Program-made: the position numbers and the translations under genes
Assembly: GCA_905183005.1 (NCBI GenBank)
Contig: CAJJDO010000133.1
Location: forward strand, 1-64,000
Direction: 5' to 3'
DNA length: 64,000 nucleotides
Source of the DNA: Paramecium pentaurelia
Lineage: Eukaryota; Ciliophora; Oligohymenophorea; Peniculida; Parameciidae
The notes under the pieces: model-generated
What the model was told of the DNA's origin: nothing
The model's database searches: none
The model's input: only the letters and a program-made list of their open reading frames with translations
In this document: positions 11,766 to 24,767 of the stretch, piece after piece
How the letters are laid out: the number at the start of each line of letters is the position of its first letter
How positions within the stretch are numbered: the stretch's first letter is position 1

Positions 11766-14578
11766 TACTTAACTTAATTAATAACAGATAGACCTTTATA
11801 TATTATTTATCATAACCTATTTTCAAAATTATATCTGCTTTTTAAGTTATAAATAAAAATAGAGGTTATTTAGAAATCATTTATATTATGGTAGCTCAAT
11901 TTTTCCTAAATAAAAATGATAACAATGATAGCTTAATCCAACTAGAGTTTATATTCAATTAATTTTTAATTCAAAAGTTAATAATTTATATATTATTATA
12001 ATATGAAGGATATTTATAAAAAAAACTTCTCATTTTTCATAGAAATTCAAATTATTTTCCATTAATACATATATAATTTTCAGAATTTACATGAACAAAT
12101 ACAGAATGTCAACCATTTTTAGAAAACTAAATATTAAATATGTATCAATAATTAGAAAAGCTGCTCAATAAAATAGATAAAATAAACAAAACAAAACTCA
12201 ATCATCTACAGAGAATGAAAAACAAGTTATTACTTATGAAAAATATTTAAGATAAATATAAATGAAGGAGAATATTTTAAAAATTGCATAGTTTGCATGA
12301 ATACCATTATCCATGCTATAGCAAGATAAATTGTTCTGTAATGAACGATGGTTAATGAACAATCTGTCAAGGTAAATGTAATTGGTCAGATCATAAATCT
12401 GAAAGTTTTCGTTATGAACCTAATAACAGAAGAAAGAAATTTTATTTAACGACGATTCCAAAAATAATATTTGTAGGAAAATGATAGAAATCATAAGTTA
12501 TAAAGCAAAATATTAATACGCTAGATAATTATATTTGTTAAAAGATTAAATCATATTTCGCAATAAATGACTTTATTGAATATGTTGAGAAAATAAATTT
12601 TAAGAATAATTATCCAATAAATTACAATTTATTAATTTTAGCTTTTTGAATTTAAACTGATTTACCAAAAAAAAATTTTTCATTCATTTACTTAATAATT
12701 CCACTTTTAATCTTAGCGAGGATAATTTTCTTTTTAGATTGTATACAAAATCTTTAATTAAAAATACTTTGAATAATAACAATATGACAATTCTTACTAA
12801 CAAAACCATAACCAGCACTTAAATAAAATCAATTGAGCCAATAGCTGTATTCTGAAATCAGTTAACCTTACCAATATTTGAAAATGATGTGAAAAAGTAG
12901 CTAACTTTTCTCATGCCATTACAACTTAAATATTGAAAGAAATTTTACAGACCTTTCAGATTTGGAAAAGAGATCAAATTAACTATTAAATTGCATTTAG
13001 CTCAGATAAAACAATTATAGAAGTAGCATTTGCTATCCATTCAAATGCTTAAAGCTATAACAGATTTATTTTCTTAGCAATAATCTAAAAAATTAAGAAA
13101 ATCTATTTTGGGTAATTCAATATTGCAAAAACTGTGAAAAATTAGAAACTTAAAAGTTGTAATTGAAATGAATAAAAAGAACCTTTTTAAAACAACTTTT
13201 AGGTATTCCAAATAGTTTTTAGATTATTTTTAGAAATAAGAATGGACAAGAAAGTGATAAAAATTAAAGAAGAGCATGTTAAAACCAAGTTTTAGAATAG
13301 CACATATCTATTGATAAAGACGTTTAATAATATATCAAAAACAGAAAGGAATAGGATAAAATAAAGAATAAGCTTTGAAAGTCAGAGAAATTTAATTGCT
13401 CTTGATTGAGAATGCTCAATAATTATCTTCATATCTTCTAATTTAATAAAATAACAGATAAGTCAATTAATAAAAATATAATTATTTGTGAATCAAATTT
13501 ACATAACAACAATTTTTTAAACTTAATCACTAAATAGAATAGTGTTCAATTAAAATTATTAATAATTAAGATGCTGTCAAAATTATATTTTCAAAATTAA
13601 CCTTATTACCTTTAAAATGGATAAAGCAGTCTCTAAGGCTAGTGAAGTTTAGAAAGAAGAAGTCTTAATGGCAATATCTGAGTAAAAATTTAAAATCCTT
13701 ATTCTGATAACAAAGTTAAACAATTAAAATGATAATGTAATTACATGATAAATTTGTTTCAGTGAATTCCTGAATAATTATATTTTAATTTTTTGGCTAT
13801 TTCATTATGCCTCTAGAATATATGAGATTTTGAAAAAAGTTGAGAAACTATTGATCCATTTATTATTCGTTGAATTGTTAATATAGGAATCATTTCCCTT
13901 TATTTTGCAGCAATCAATTAGTAAGGAATATACCATAAGAAGCAATTAAAAAAGGGAAAAAAATTAATAAGATAAAATCTTAAAATATATTAGTCAAATT
14001 TCTAAGTTTTGCCTTATCTTACTCATTTAGTTCTTCTGAAGAGAAGAAAGCACTTTAATTCTTTTTTTTCTTTCCAATTATTAATCTACAATAGATTCTT
14101 TAAAATCCTTTTTTTTACACATATTACTATTCTATTTAGTCTTTTCAAGAACCAAACTTCAAATCCAAACTTAGAAAATCGCATTTAATAAGGGAAGTTT
14201 TGCACCACATCCAACCAACTGTTCTCATAATATCAAATAATTAAAACAAATCCATAGAAAAAGGAGGGTTTCGCTTTTTTATAAATATGTAATCAGTCAA
14301 CTCTATCGTAATATAACTCAGTATGTAGTTAGAAATTAAGATATAGAAATATATCTTAATATAATAAAATCAATATTAGAAGTAACCAACAAGTAAATAT
14401 GCAAAGTGATTATATTAAGACTCTTAAGGAGTTTGTAATTCGATAACAGAGGTAAAAAGATTTTAAATCTTAAATTTAGTCAAAAATGTTGACAACAACA
14501 GATAGATAAATTATTATTTAATCAACAAAATTAATAAAAATTGATTAATAATAACAATTTTCAGTAGATAAACCAAAT
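11766..14578. other. Gene-poor AT-rich region with possible eroded exons
   Basis: Short protein-like stretches occur on the plus strand (HAITTQILKEILQTFQIWKR near 12920; a Lys/Leu coiled segment near 12150-12260), but none extends into a coherent gene. I cannot tell eroded genes from chance open frames here. Confidence 0.35.
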
Positions 14579-16144
14579 TCAAATTTTATAAATAAAGTAT
14601 TAACCACCTCCAGCATCACTTCCATTAGCATCCCAATAAATCAAGAACTATCCATCATTAGTTAATGATCCGAATATTCGAGTAGATTTGCAAGTTATCG
14701 TCCCTGCAATTTTCAATTCATCATTTGGATATTCTTTTAGTACATATATTCTTAATTTATGCTTAACAATTATTATTTTTTTCTCTTGATTATAACAAAT
14801 TGGAAACAAGTGAAAATCAAATTCCTTGTTATTTTTTTATAAATTTATCCTCTTTTAATTATTTTCCAAAAATTCTTCCTTATGCTCATAAAAAACACAT
14901 ATGCAATCTAAACTATCTCTTTCACCTGATACCCAAATAAATTTATTATTATTTAGAAAACTAATTCTTGATCCAAATTCTTCAACAAATTTTGTAACAT
15001 TTGTAGAGAATTTCCATTTATCATCATTTCCTTTTCTCCATATTATAATCGATTTATTATTCGATGATGATACTAAAATTGTTTCAGAATCATTCATTGT
15101 TAAACCTTCAACATCCCCAGCTGTTAATTATAATGGATATAAATAATTCAATTTGTTTTGATTACAATCAACATCCCATACTAGAATTCTTTAATCAGAA
15201 CTTCCACTTATAAGTTAATTTTCCATTTTATTTAAAAGTATACAGTTTATTTAACCTGTATGTTAAAAATTTAACCCTGAGCAAATCCACTTATTTTAAT
15301 CCAATTTTTTCCAAGAAAGAATGGTTTTGTCATAAGATGCTGAAATCAAGCAATCTACTTTTTTACTAAAGACTAAACAACTTATATAATCTTTGTGTCT
15401 GTCCAATTGAGTTACAAACTGCATCTTTCTATCAACAAATTCCCAAATAACTATTGTGTTTTCTTTGCTAGTGGCAATCATTTTATCAGTCTTATTAATT
15501 GAGATAGCATTACAAGTTTCATTTTGATAGGTGGAATTGTTAATTAAAGCTAAGGAAATTTAATTGTCATTCACTCTAACAGGAGAAATGTCATTTAAAA
15601 TTATTGATTACTTTAAAATTTATTGGCATTTTTTGATTTCTTGAAAATTTTGAAAATTACCTAGGTTAATTTCAATTTTTTAAACCCAAGCTGAATTTTT
15701 TTCTTCTATGTTTGAAAAATATTCTTTTAATTAATCATCCCATTTATTATAAATTAAATTATCAATATCAGTTTTGAAATCTCCAGGTAACTTTTAGTTA
15801 TTAATTGATTAGATAAAATACCTCCAATCATCTATATATTTCTTTATTTGCTCTAATAATAAAAGAAGTAAGGATTTCAATTTCAAAATTGTGTTTTCAA
15901 TTTAGAAGACTTGTTCTAATTTAAATTATATAAAGTTTTGTATTGATTCCTACTATTTCTTCTTAAAATCATTTATTATTTATTCTACAAATTATATATC
16001 TAAAATCTATTCATTTGATTGCTGTTTTTCGCATTAGTCACACATGAATCTCTCTTAATCAGATAACTACTTATTCAATCTAAGCTTAGTGATTGATTTA
16101 TTATGATTATTTTTACAGGTGAAGTTCTTAAGAAATTGCTCCAT
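14579..16144 (-). CDS. WD40-repeat protein with N-terminal zinc-type Cys/His motif
   Basis: An uninterrupted frame of 521 aa starting MEQFLKNFTCKNNHNK. Residues about 10-45 hold a C...H...CxxC arrangement (ERFMCDQCEKQQ), as at the start of a large Paramecium WD40 family. A coiled-coil stretch follows (about 60-180). WD40 blades occupy the C-terminal half: ISINKTDKMIATSKENTIVI-W, HKDYISCLVFSKKVDCLISA, QLISGSSDQRILVWD, LVSSSNNKSIIIW and FGSLTNDGQFLIYWD. Such propellers are scaffolds; the partners are unknown. The start fits because the longer upstream frame ends at a TGA. It lies 84 bp downstream of the TPR gene on the same strand. Confidence 0.85.
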
Positions 16145-16228
16145 TCTAATTTTCTTGATTTAATTATAATTAAGAAAAATAATCCATTTTTATCATTATT
16201 ATAAAGATTATGAATTAGATTTTTATAA

Positions 16229-17316
16229 TCATTTATTTGTTCTTCGTTATAAAATTTCATCAAATCTTTCTAAACCAAGATCTAGATATATTATACTTAA
16301 TGTCTTTATAGCCAATTCATAGTTTTAATTTATTTCAAGTGCTTTTAAAACAAATTCTCTTGCTTCATTTACTCTATTTAATCCAAATAATATTTCCCCT
16401 TTATAAAATATTATCTTACCCTTATTTCGAAAATAAATTGATATTCTTTACTCATATCTTCTTTTCTCTTAGTCTATGGCTTAATTAATGTATTATAAAG
16501 TATTCTCATTATATTAACCCAAAAACTTCAGACAGTCGGCTTTTATCATCAATTCAAATACCAGCGTTAAAATTTCCTAAGGGTGATTTAGGCTCATGCA
16601 TAATCACTTTCAATGCATATTTCAGCCCAAGTTCATAATTACATTACATTTTACACGCTTTGGCTAAGTTTAGCAATTTGAGTTACTTAATCCTTTTAAT
16701 GCTTTTAAATTCTATTTGTCTTATTTTAAAACTTCTTCAAAGTCAAATTATGCATAAGAAATATTATTAACATCCAAACTTAAATTACCTTTGTTAAAAG
16801 AAAAACCAATGATACCTCTATATATTCTAGCATCAATAAAATTCGGATTCATTTCTAAAACTTAAGTAAATTTTTCAAAAGCTTCTGTTTTTTTCTCTTT
16901 AGTATATAAATCCTTGGCTTAACTGAATAATGTTAGCAGCCTGTCATTTTTATTATTTTCTAACTAATAATTTTAGAAGTAAATATCATTACAGAGTTTT
17001 ATTAGGATAAATTTATTTTAATATTCAATCCATTAAATCTACTATTAATCTCTTTAATTTATGCCGAAATTTCTTGAAATAATCGAAATAATTTATCATC
17101 ATTCTCAAACTGTGCTATATTATTTTGATATTACTAAACCTTTTATCTCAAAGCATCTCCTGAGTTATTAAAGTAAATTTAGTAATTGCTTACAAAATTA
17201 TTGAATTCTTAATTATTTAAATCTATTTCATTCAAGTCTTTTTCGATATTTGTTAGATTTTGATTATCTCTAGTCTAATTTTGATAACCATTAATATTTT
17301 GGATATGAATTATCAT
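16229..17316 (-). CDS. TPR protein
   Basis: The predicted product is 334 aa from four exons. Introns of 29, 23 and 31 nt restore a single frame; the last begins GTG rather than GTA. The first 110 residues are polar and coiled-coil-like. TPR units follow (KEKKTEAFEKFTQVLEMNPN; RVNEAREFVLKALEINQNYE; LAIKTLSIIYLDLGL). A scaffold role in protein complexes is inferred from the family; no partner domain is visible. Its start is only 61 bp from the divergent start of the GGG-repeat gene, so the two share one very short promoter region. Confidence 0.75.
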
Positions 17317-17377
17317 AGGTAGAAAAAAAAAATAATTTTTTTCATATATTTATTAGTATATTCATTTATTAAATGAA
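17317..17377. promoter_or_regulatory. Divergent promoter spacer, 61 bp
   Basis: Only 61 bp separate the start codons of the minus-strand TPR gene and the plus-strand repeat gene. All 5' signals of both must lie here or inside the genes. It is A/T-only-like sequence; no specific element is recognised. Confidence 0.5.
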
Positions 17378-20300
17378 ATGAATCACAAATTGAATAGTTT
17401 TGAAGACTAAAAATAGAATCCAGAAAGATCGTAAGCTTTATATAATCTTATTTAAAATTGTTTATGGAATTCATATGCTTTTGTTTCAATTTAAAATGAG
17501 TAAAGCCAATAAATTTTATCAAAATAAACAAATGGATCTAGACATTTATCAATAGTAACATAATATTGTTAAAATTGTTATATGAGGGAGGGAGACTAAT
17601 TGTATTATGTAACAAAAAATAATTTTTAAGGCTGGACAAATGGAAGGAGATAAGCCAATCGGAATTTGGAGGATTAATATTGATTCATCCTTAATTAATA
17701 AATTTGAAGCTAAAACAATTTTTCTTGAATTGTAACAGAATGGCATAGCTTTGTTAATAGAGTAAGGGTAAATCAAATAATTTTCAATTAAATTAATCAA
17801 TTAGTTAAAAAAAAAATTATTTAGCTCTAAGTTTAAACAAGAAGCCCAGATAGATTAAATAGAATTTGAACATAGTATTTTTACTAAATTTAAAGATCGA
17901 GTTTTGGGATGGTATCTATTAATTATTGAAATTTCTTAGCTAAATAGATAATAGTGAAGAATATTATACCCATTAACTTTTATGCCAAAATTTAATATTA
18001 AATGACTTTTATTTTCCAAAGTAATAAAAGATTAGTATTTTTAGGATGCATCCTCCTTCTATTCCATATTTTAAAAATCTAACCATAAATTTAGAGTATA
18101 TTTTATTGAGATTTTATTAAAGTGGCAGTGAAGTAGTGTGTTTTGGTTAATAGTATGAAGGGAAAAAAACTGGGGAGTTCTTCATTAAATTTAGAAATGA
18201 TTCTGACTCAGAATTTTAAACCATGTATAGCTCAGCATAAATCAAATTAGTGGAGGTGGAAGTTATCAAATAAATGGAAAAAAACATGGAGGATGGATAA
18301 AGATTTCAAAATTTTTTTCCAAGTTTAGAATTATACTTAAATTTGATAGATTAAACTAAATCATTATTAAAGGATAATTTAATTATGGAGTTAAATGTGA
18401 CTATTTTTCTATTGAGATAAGAAAAAATTTTGATGAAATGTGGGAAAAAATGTAGAGTTATGTTTTGATATTTTTAGTGGAGGGGGATTATATGATAAAT
18501 AAGGAAGATAAGTAGGTGCTTGGGTTGAGGAATATGATTAATTAAAGTAACAATTTATGCTTATAAAAGTTTTTCTGAATTTCAATTCAATATTTTATAT
18601 AAAAATAGTAAATAAATTTTGGATTTGGATATTTATTTTTTGGAATCTAATGGATATTTAAAGCAAATGTATAAAATTACTGGTTTATCAATTAGCTATA
18701 ATTATATATATGATGATTATTAATTTTCAGAAAATAAATGGATAAATTAAAAGCTAGAATTTATTCTGTAATGATTAAGATCATTTAGAGAAAATAATAA
18801 TTACTTTTTGTTGGTTAATATGATTTAGGAAAAAGATAAGGAGAATGGTAAATAGTCTCATAAAACTCTATACTGTATATTAATAAATTATTGATTTAGA
18901 GGAGGAGGATCATACGATGCTGATGGACTGAAAAATGGAAAATGGACAGAAGTACAATATATATTATCAGGGTAAATTGAATTTTATGCTTTGTTAGATG
19001 TATTTTGATCAAGGAAACAGGAGAATATTAAAATGGAATAAAAATAGGTCAATGGGTTGTTAATTGGGTTGAAATTTTAACAAAAAATAATAAAATTATG
19101 TATTTTTCTGTTGATATATCAAAGTGGAGGTGGAAATTATGATAATAATGGAATTAAATAAGGACTTTGGTAGGATTTAATTGAAGATTTTAGTGAGTAT
19201 TTATTGCCAAATAATAATCAGATAGAATTAATTAATATATAAAGGGACTTATCAAGATGGAGTAAGGATAGGCGAATGGATCATATTAAGCACGAAAGAT
19301 ATTCCTAATTTTACGAGCGCGAATTAATATAGTATAAAAGTGAGAGGAGGAGGAAAATATGATCAAAAAGGACTAAAAGATGGTTTATGGAATGAACCCT
19401 GTTAAAGTTATCGACAGTATTTTCTCATTTATAGAAGAAAATGTGAAATTTTTTAAAATGGTGAATATAAAAAGGGGAAGAAATTTGGATAGTGGAATAT
19501 TACTTTTAAAAAAAAATTATTTCTCAGAGACAATAAAGAATCTAAATTTGAAGAAATGTATTGTATAATATAAATATTAGTGGAGGGGGAATCTATAATG
19601 ATTCTGGTGAAAAAATTGGACTTTGGAAGGAGTTATCTGACAATTTTAGTGAGTATAATTACTTTAAAATTTAGAGATTCGCAAATTGTACTTGAAGGTA
19701 ATTATATAAATTGTAAGAAAACTGGAAAATGGATTAGCAAATATAGATATAGCGAAAGCAATAACTTTGAAATCATGTATAACTACAGTGTATTTAATTT
19801 AGAGGATGTGAAAACTATGACTAAAATGGTTTAAAATCTGGGTTATCGAAGGAAGTAAGCGAAAACTTTTCAGAGTATTCTTCAACTCAATATAATAGTT
19901 CATGCTAAGTTATTGAAATAGTTTAATATCAAAATGGTAAAAAGTTTGGAAGATCTTAAATTGAATATAGAAAAATTCATGGTTCTTAATTTGTTTAAAT
20001 GTAATATAATATTGATTGTTTTTAGAGGGGAAGGGAATTATAATTAAAAAGGAAAAAAAGATGGAATTTGGACAGAGTTACATTATAAATTTAGAGAGTA
20101 TATTTTAACTATAGTATAAGTTTTTGTTAAGTAATGAAGAAAGGATCATATTAAAATGGAATAAAGTAGGATAATTGGGATATTCTTTTCCGCGAATTCG
20201 CTGATCAAGACTTCGTTAAAATGTAAAGTATTATAATAACAATAGAGGAGGTGGTGTTTTTGAGAAAGGTGTTAAAAATGGATAGTGGACTGAGATTGAT

Positions 20301-21047
20301 GATAAATTTTGTAGGTAACTAGATGATCTATCCTAGTAGATCTCGTTAAATAATATAGAAACTAGAATATAATTTAGGATAAAAAGTGGGAAGATCCGAA
20401 ATTTTTTTTAGAAATCATAAAACAAATGATTTTTTGGTTATGTATTAAGTTTGATTATAGAATAGTGGTAAGGGTTAATATGATACTACAGGTAGTAAAC
20501 ATGGAGAATGGTTAGAACCACATGAATATTTTTGGGAGTAAGATTGAATAATAATAATCTCAGACACTATCAATTAAATTGGCTTGGATCATATAAATTT
20601 GGAGTTAAGCAAGGTCTTTGGTAAATCTCAAAAAATTTATGGTCTTAACCAACTGATATTATGTAAAAAATTCTTAAAATAGATGAGAGCTGGAGGTACT
20701 TATGATGATGATGGAAATAAAGATAAAAAATGGACTGATTTAGGTTGGAATTGCCTTTAATCCAGTTTCATTTTGTCTGAAGGAGAATATTCATCAGGTA
20801 AGAAAACGGGCGAATGGGTTTTAAAATTGCAAGTTTATGATGAAATATAATAGATGTAAGTTTATATGTGAATTTAGTGGTTCTTGTAGTTATGATGATA
20901 ATGGTTTAAAAAATGGAAAATGTATTGATTTTGATCAAAACTTCTTCTTGTAAATCATTTTATAATCTTAGCAATAAATGTGCATATTAATCTACATATA
21001 TACATGGAATTAAATTGAATGATTCTAGAGAATTTTTTATAAGGTGA
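17378..21047 (+). CDS. Tandem GGG-x-Y / MORN-variant repeat protein with many tiny introns
   Basis: After a start MNHKLNSFEDQKQNPERSQ the gene encodes at least a dozen units of the form (G)GGxYDxxGxKxGxWxE, alternating with GxYxxGxKxGxW motifs (GEYQNGIKIGQWVV), as in MORN-variant repeats. Unit starts lie near 18249, 18478, 18898, 19123, 19343, 19580, 19799, 20023, 20245, 20463, 20690 and 20875, about 220 nt apart. Most units carry introns of 22-28 nt, one just before GGG and one after an FSE-like triplet; removing them keeps the frame. One splice (about 19195-19225) needs a CAG acceptor and one (about 17592-17613) an AAG. The stop is TGA 21045-21047. Product about 1000 aa. Function unknown; MORN-type repeats often bind membranes or proteins. 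No signal peptide or catalytic domain is seen. Exact exon borders are provisional. Confidence 0.7.
18249..20935 (+). repeat. Tandem ~220-bp coding repeats
   Basis: Twelve recognisable repeat starts (ggaggnggn-type coding GGG or a degenerate form) are spaced 185-237 bp apart, with one double-length gap at 18478-18898 that probably hides a worn unit. The 3'-most units are more divergent (RGEG, SGKG, AGGT, SGSC). Introns are part of the repeat, so units were copied as genomic DNA. Confidence 0.7.
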
Positions 21048-21510
21048 TATTAGTGAATATATGATAATCACATAAATATAAAGTATTTAAAATGAAAAAA
21101 AAATAATTAGCTTAAATTGATTATGAAAATATGAGATCCAACCTTCCTAAAAATTGGCTAAACTATTTTATAGATTGTTGTAAGATTGTTAACTGATCCC
21201 AAAAAAAGATAAATTATTGGATAACCATTTTTAATATTTTTATCATTAATTTCTTTTGCTAGAACTCATTCAAATTTAATTTTTTTCTAACTTATTATCC
21301 ATAATTAGGTGCTGGACTTCCTTCAAAAAATTAATTTTTTTATTTAAGGTTAAGAAATTTTAATAAAACTTAAAAATAGGAGTCCTAGAATGCAGAATTT
21401 AGTGTTTAATTTCCTCAAATTTAATTTCTTAAGAATGTTAATTGAAGACTTAATTCAAGATAAAAATTACTTTTTGATAAGCTTTTATATATATTTATAA
21501 TTATTGTCAC
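21048..21510. other. Convergent spacer
   Basis: Lies between the ends of the repeat gene and the small membrane-protein gene. A minus-strand stretch near 21240-21330 (FFEGSPAPNYGQQVRKKLNL) looks protein-like but has no linked start. Confidence 0.35.
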
Positions 21511-21909
21511 TCAATTTTTAAATTTCAAAATACATCCTAATATTGTAAAAGCAGCACTTAAGTATTAAATGTATGGTATTCCCATTATGTATTGATATAA
21601 GTAGACTATGGAGGAGAGAGAAAATAAAAACACTTCTTGATGATAAGAACAAAACGAAACTAGCAGTTAATTACAGATAATTGGTAGATATAGTTACAAT
21701 GATGCCCTTAAATATTGCTTCCCTTAAAGTCTTTATAGATAATTGGACTCATATTTATTTTTTAAATAAGCTGTATGACCCATGAATGCAATTACTGCAA
21801 TACCTGTTGTCCAACAACCATATTATAGATATTTCTAATCTGCAGGAATGATCTATTTTTTCTATTTCAACATTTCTTTCACAGCATACCCAGCTATCAG
21901 TTTTTCCAT
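21511..21909 (-). CDS. Small integral membrane protein, 132 aa
   Basis: A continuous frame from MEKLIAGYAVKEMLKQKKQ to TGA at 21511-21513. One clear membrane helix is visible early (CWTTGIAVIAFMGHTAYL, residues about 33-50) and two further hydrophobic stretches near the C-terminus. The basic N-terminal segment suggests it faces the cytosol or a mitochondrial matrix. No family is recognised; size and layout resemble small accessory subunits of membrane complexes, but that is speculation. An intron near residue 75 cannot be excluded, which would change the C-terminus. Confidence 0.45.
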
Positions 21910-22198
21910 TATTTTTATTATGAATGCCAAAAAAGAAAGTTAAATTATATTTCTGAATACAATTAAAAATTTTAAATGTTCAAAAATTAACTAAACACTA
22001 CATTTACATAAGAATCTAAGCTTATTTTTGTTAAACTCATTCCCATTTGACTTTGAAATTAATTTCCTTATATTTTTTGTAGAATTTAATAATTGGAATA
22101 TTCAATTTTATAAAATCCATTATATTTGATGATTTTTTTATATGATATATCTACCTTAATTTTAGTTATAAATTATTCAATTATAAAGTTAAAATTTA

Positions 22199-24767
22199 TC
22201 ACTTCCTTAAACTTTTTGATTCAAATTAAACATTTTTAGTCTCTCTTTTTTTAATTCAATTGGTTCATTATTATTTTGAAAGTTTTTCACATAAGGTGAT
22301 TTGTGAATCATTCCTGGAAGCAAAATTTTACTACCAAAATAAGGCTATGATTTTTGATTAGTTTTATTATTCATAGCCTTTTCAAATCTTTATTGTTAGT
22401 ATTCTTAGCGAAGCCGATGAAGTTTTTTTAAACTAATCTCATTTTGTAATTCTCCAGAACTTTTATTTATACTATCTCTACCAGATCCTAAATCTAATGA
22501 TCGATTAATATATCGTCCTTTGGCAGATTTTCTTTATGAACTTGGAGGATGATAGGAAGGAGGACGATTTAATCTTGAGGAATATTTCTAAGAAATTCTA
22601 TATTTCATTGGGTCATCTAGTTTATCTAATTGAAAATAAAAAATACTGGTTAGACTTGTATTTAATGTATTTGGTGATTTGTGTACTTAGGCTAACTAAA
22701 CTACTGGTGGTAATTTTAAATGAGATTTATTTTTTTAATATCTAATTGTATGCATACTTTACCTTTAAATTCCATATGTTTACCCACTTTATAATTAATA
22801 GTAAGGAGAATCAACTCCAGGTAGGCTTGGCACTTAATAAATATTAGAGATATTCTAATACCTTTTTTAAGGACATTAGTTTTTTATTTAGCACTCTAGA
22901 CAATTTTAGCTTATTATTTATTAATCTATGTTCTTAATTATTTGACTTATTCATCTTAGATTTATTCTTGGTATCTCCTTTTCTTTTCTTAAATTTTTAT
23001 TTCAACTGTTTCCTAAATTGATTTTATTATATTTTACAATTTTAAATTCACCCTATTTCATTATTCCTTATAAATAGTTTTTGTAATTGGAATCTTAAAT
23101 TTATTAAACCTATTTTTAAATATCAACTTTTTGCACTTCATATTCTATTAATTACTATTCTAAATCATCTTAGCTTCTTTTTAGTATTGCTTTTTAATTT
23201 TTTGCATTATCCATTCTTTCTTATAATCTCATCTATTCAAACTTGTCTTGTGTTCTCCCTTTTTAAAATTACAGAAATCCAATATTTTATTAGAAATGAT
23301 TTTGTTGTTCTTCCATTTCATATATTTAATTTTTTGTTTGGATGATATCCTCAACGTTTTAGTGAATAATTGATTCTAATTCAGAAACCTATTATTTTAA
23401 ATTTTATTAAACCCCTGTAGGATTCTTTTAATTTATTTATGGCAGTTCTAAAAATTTATCATTCAATAATACTTAATTATGGATTATTTTGACTATATTA
23501 TTGTTATTAAATTAACAATTTTAATTCTTCATTTTCCTATCTTAAATTTTAAATCAATTATGCATAATTGCTTATATGATTTTATGCCATCAATACATTT
23601 CTATTAGCAACAGTTTTAATATTCTTAGCCCTATTAGCATAAACTAAAGTATTATAGGTTTCTTCAAAACAACTAACAGCAGGTGTCACATTTGAGATCA
23701 TGACTGTTCGACAATTTCCTCCCAAAGAATCTTTAAGAAGGCGAGTTAGTTTTGAATTACGAAATGGTATAAATGGATTTTTTATACCTTTTTCATTTGC
23801 CTCTGATAGAGATTAAATACAATTTCCTAACACTAATAAAGATTTATTAATGTTAGCTCCTTCGATCATTCTTTGTCCTTTGTTATTAGTATTGGCAGCC
23901 CTTTCACTACCAGCCAAGTCTACTAAACTAAATTTACTCTAAATAATTTATTCTTATATTCCAGCTGCTCTTTCTTTGCTTTCAACTTGTAGTTACAAAA
24001 TTGCATGAGATCTAGAGGATTCTTTGTTTGCGTCGGTTGCCTCTTTAGAACGGTTTTTATTTCCCACTTTTAGAAGTGCCAGAACTTCTGAAACTGTTCT
24101 TACTTCAATTTCTGTCACTCCTGCTATTTAAATTCCATTATTTTTATCTTCTCTTATTTCTAGATTTTTATCTTCGGATGTCAGTAGATCTCGTATGTTT
24201 TCATTGTAAATTTCCACATAACAAACTTTAAACTAAGTATCTTTAAATCTATCTTATATTGAATAATTAAAGAGTTATTATAAGGCTCTTGGCATTATTC
24301 CTACCTCTTATTGAGAACCTATCATTCTAAAAATTATAGATCAAAATTACGTAAATGTTTTTCCTGAACCTGTTGCTCCATAACAAAAGACTGTAGTATT
24401 GTAGCCCTCCAATACTCCTTCTAATAGAAATTCTGTTGTATTTTCATAAATCATTTATTACGAAACCCATTAATCAAACACAAAATCAAATGCAAAATTC
24501 GTTTCTTTGAGCCTATTTTTTCTTAATAACTATTGTAATCAATCTCAATACATCATCCTCTCTTTCTGATTCAGGATCCATAAGAACAATCATTTTATTA
24601 TCTAAAATTCTAATTGTCTCAAATTCTGATAGACTTCTCTCTTTCTAACTCAACGGTCTTACTCTGATAGCTACCTAAAAATATGCATACAATGATACTA
24701 AGATGTTACTAACACCATTTTTTAATTCATCTATAAATTGTTTTGTTTCTTTCTCAAATTAATTCAT
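22199..24767 (-). CDS. Kinesin motor protein, kinesin-8 (KIF18/19)-like
   Basis: ATP-driven microtubule motor. After a short N-terminus (MNQFEKETKQFIDELKNGVS) and a 24-nt intron comes VAIRVRPLSQKERSLSEFET, then the P-loop CYGATGSGKTFT, switch I NKESSRSHAIL, switch II LVDLAGSERAA and the FRNSKLTRLLKDSLGGN helix. All catalytic motifs are intact. The segment ETIRILDNKMIVLMDPE is typical of kinesin-8, which regulate microtubule plus ends and cilium length. A Gln-rich coiled coil and a basic Ser-rich tail (RPPSYHPPSSQRKSAKGRY, KSPYVKNFQNNNEP) follow, ending at TGA 22199-22201. At least four introns of 22-25 nt lie in the first half, with more in the tail. Product about 800 aa. Confidence 0.9.

Noticed and set aside
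16075..16263. Alternative start of the WD40 gene at 16263
   Set aside because: That frame ends at a TGA; the Cys/His motif and coiled coil belong to the frame starting at 16144.
16229..17316. TPR gene as a pseudogene because of in-frame TGAs
   Set aside because: Introns of 29, 23 and 31 nt remove the stops and give exactly 335 codons including the stop codon.
17378..21047. GGG-repeat gene as a decayed gene because of frame changes between units
   Set aside because: Most frame changes disappear once 22-37-nt introns at repeated positions are removed.
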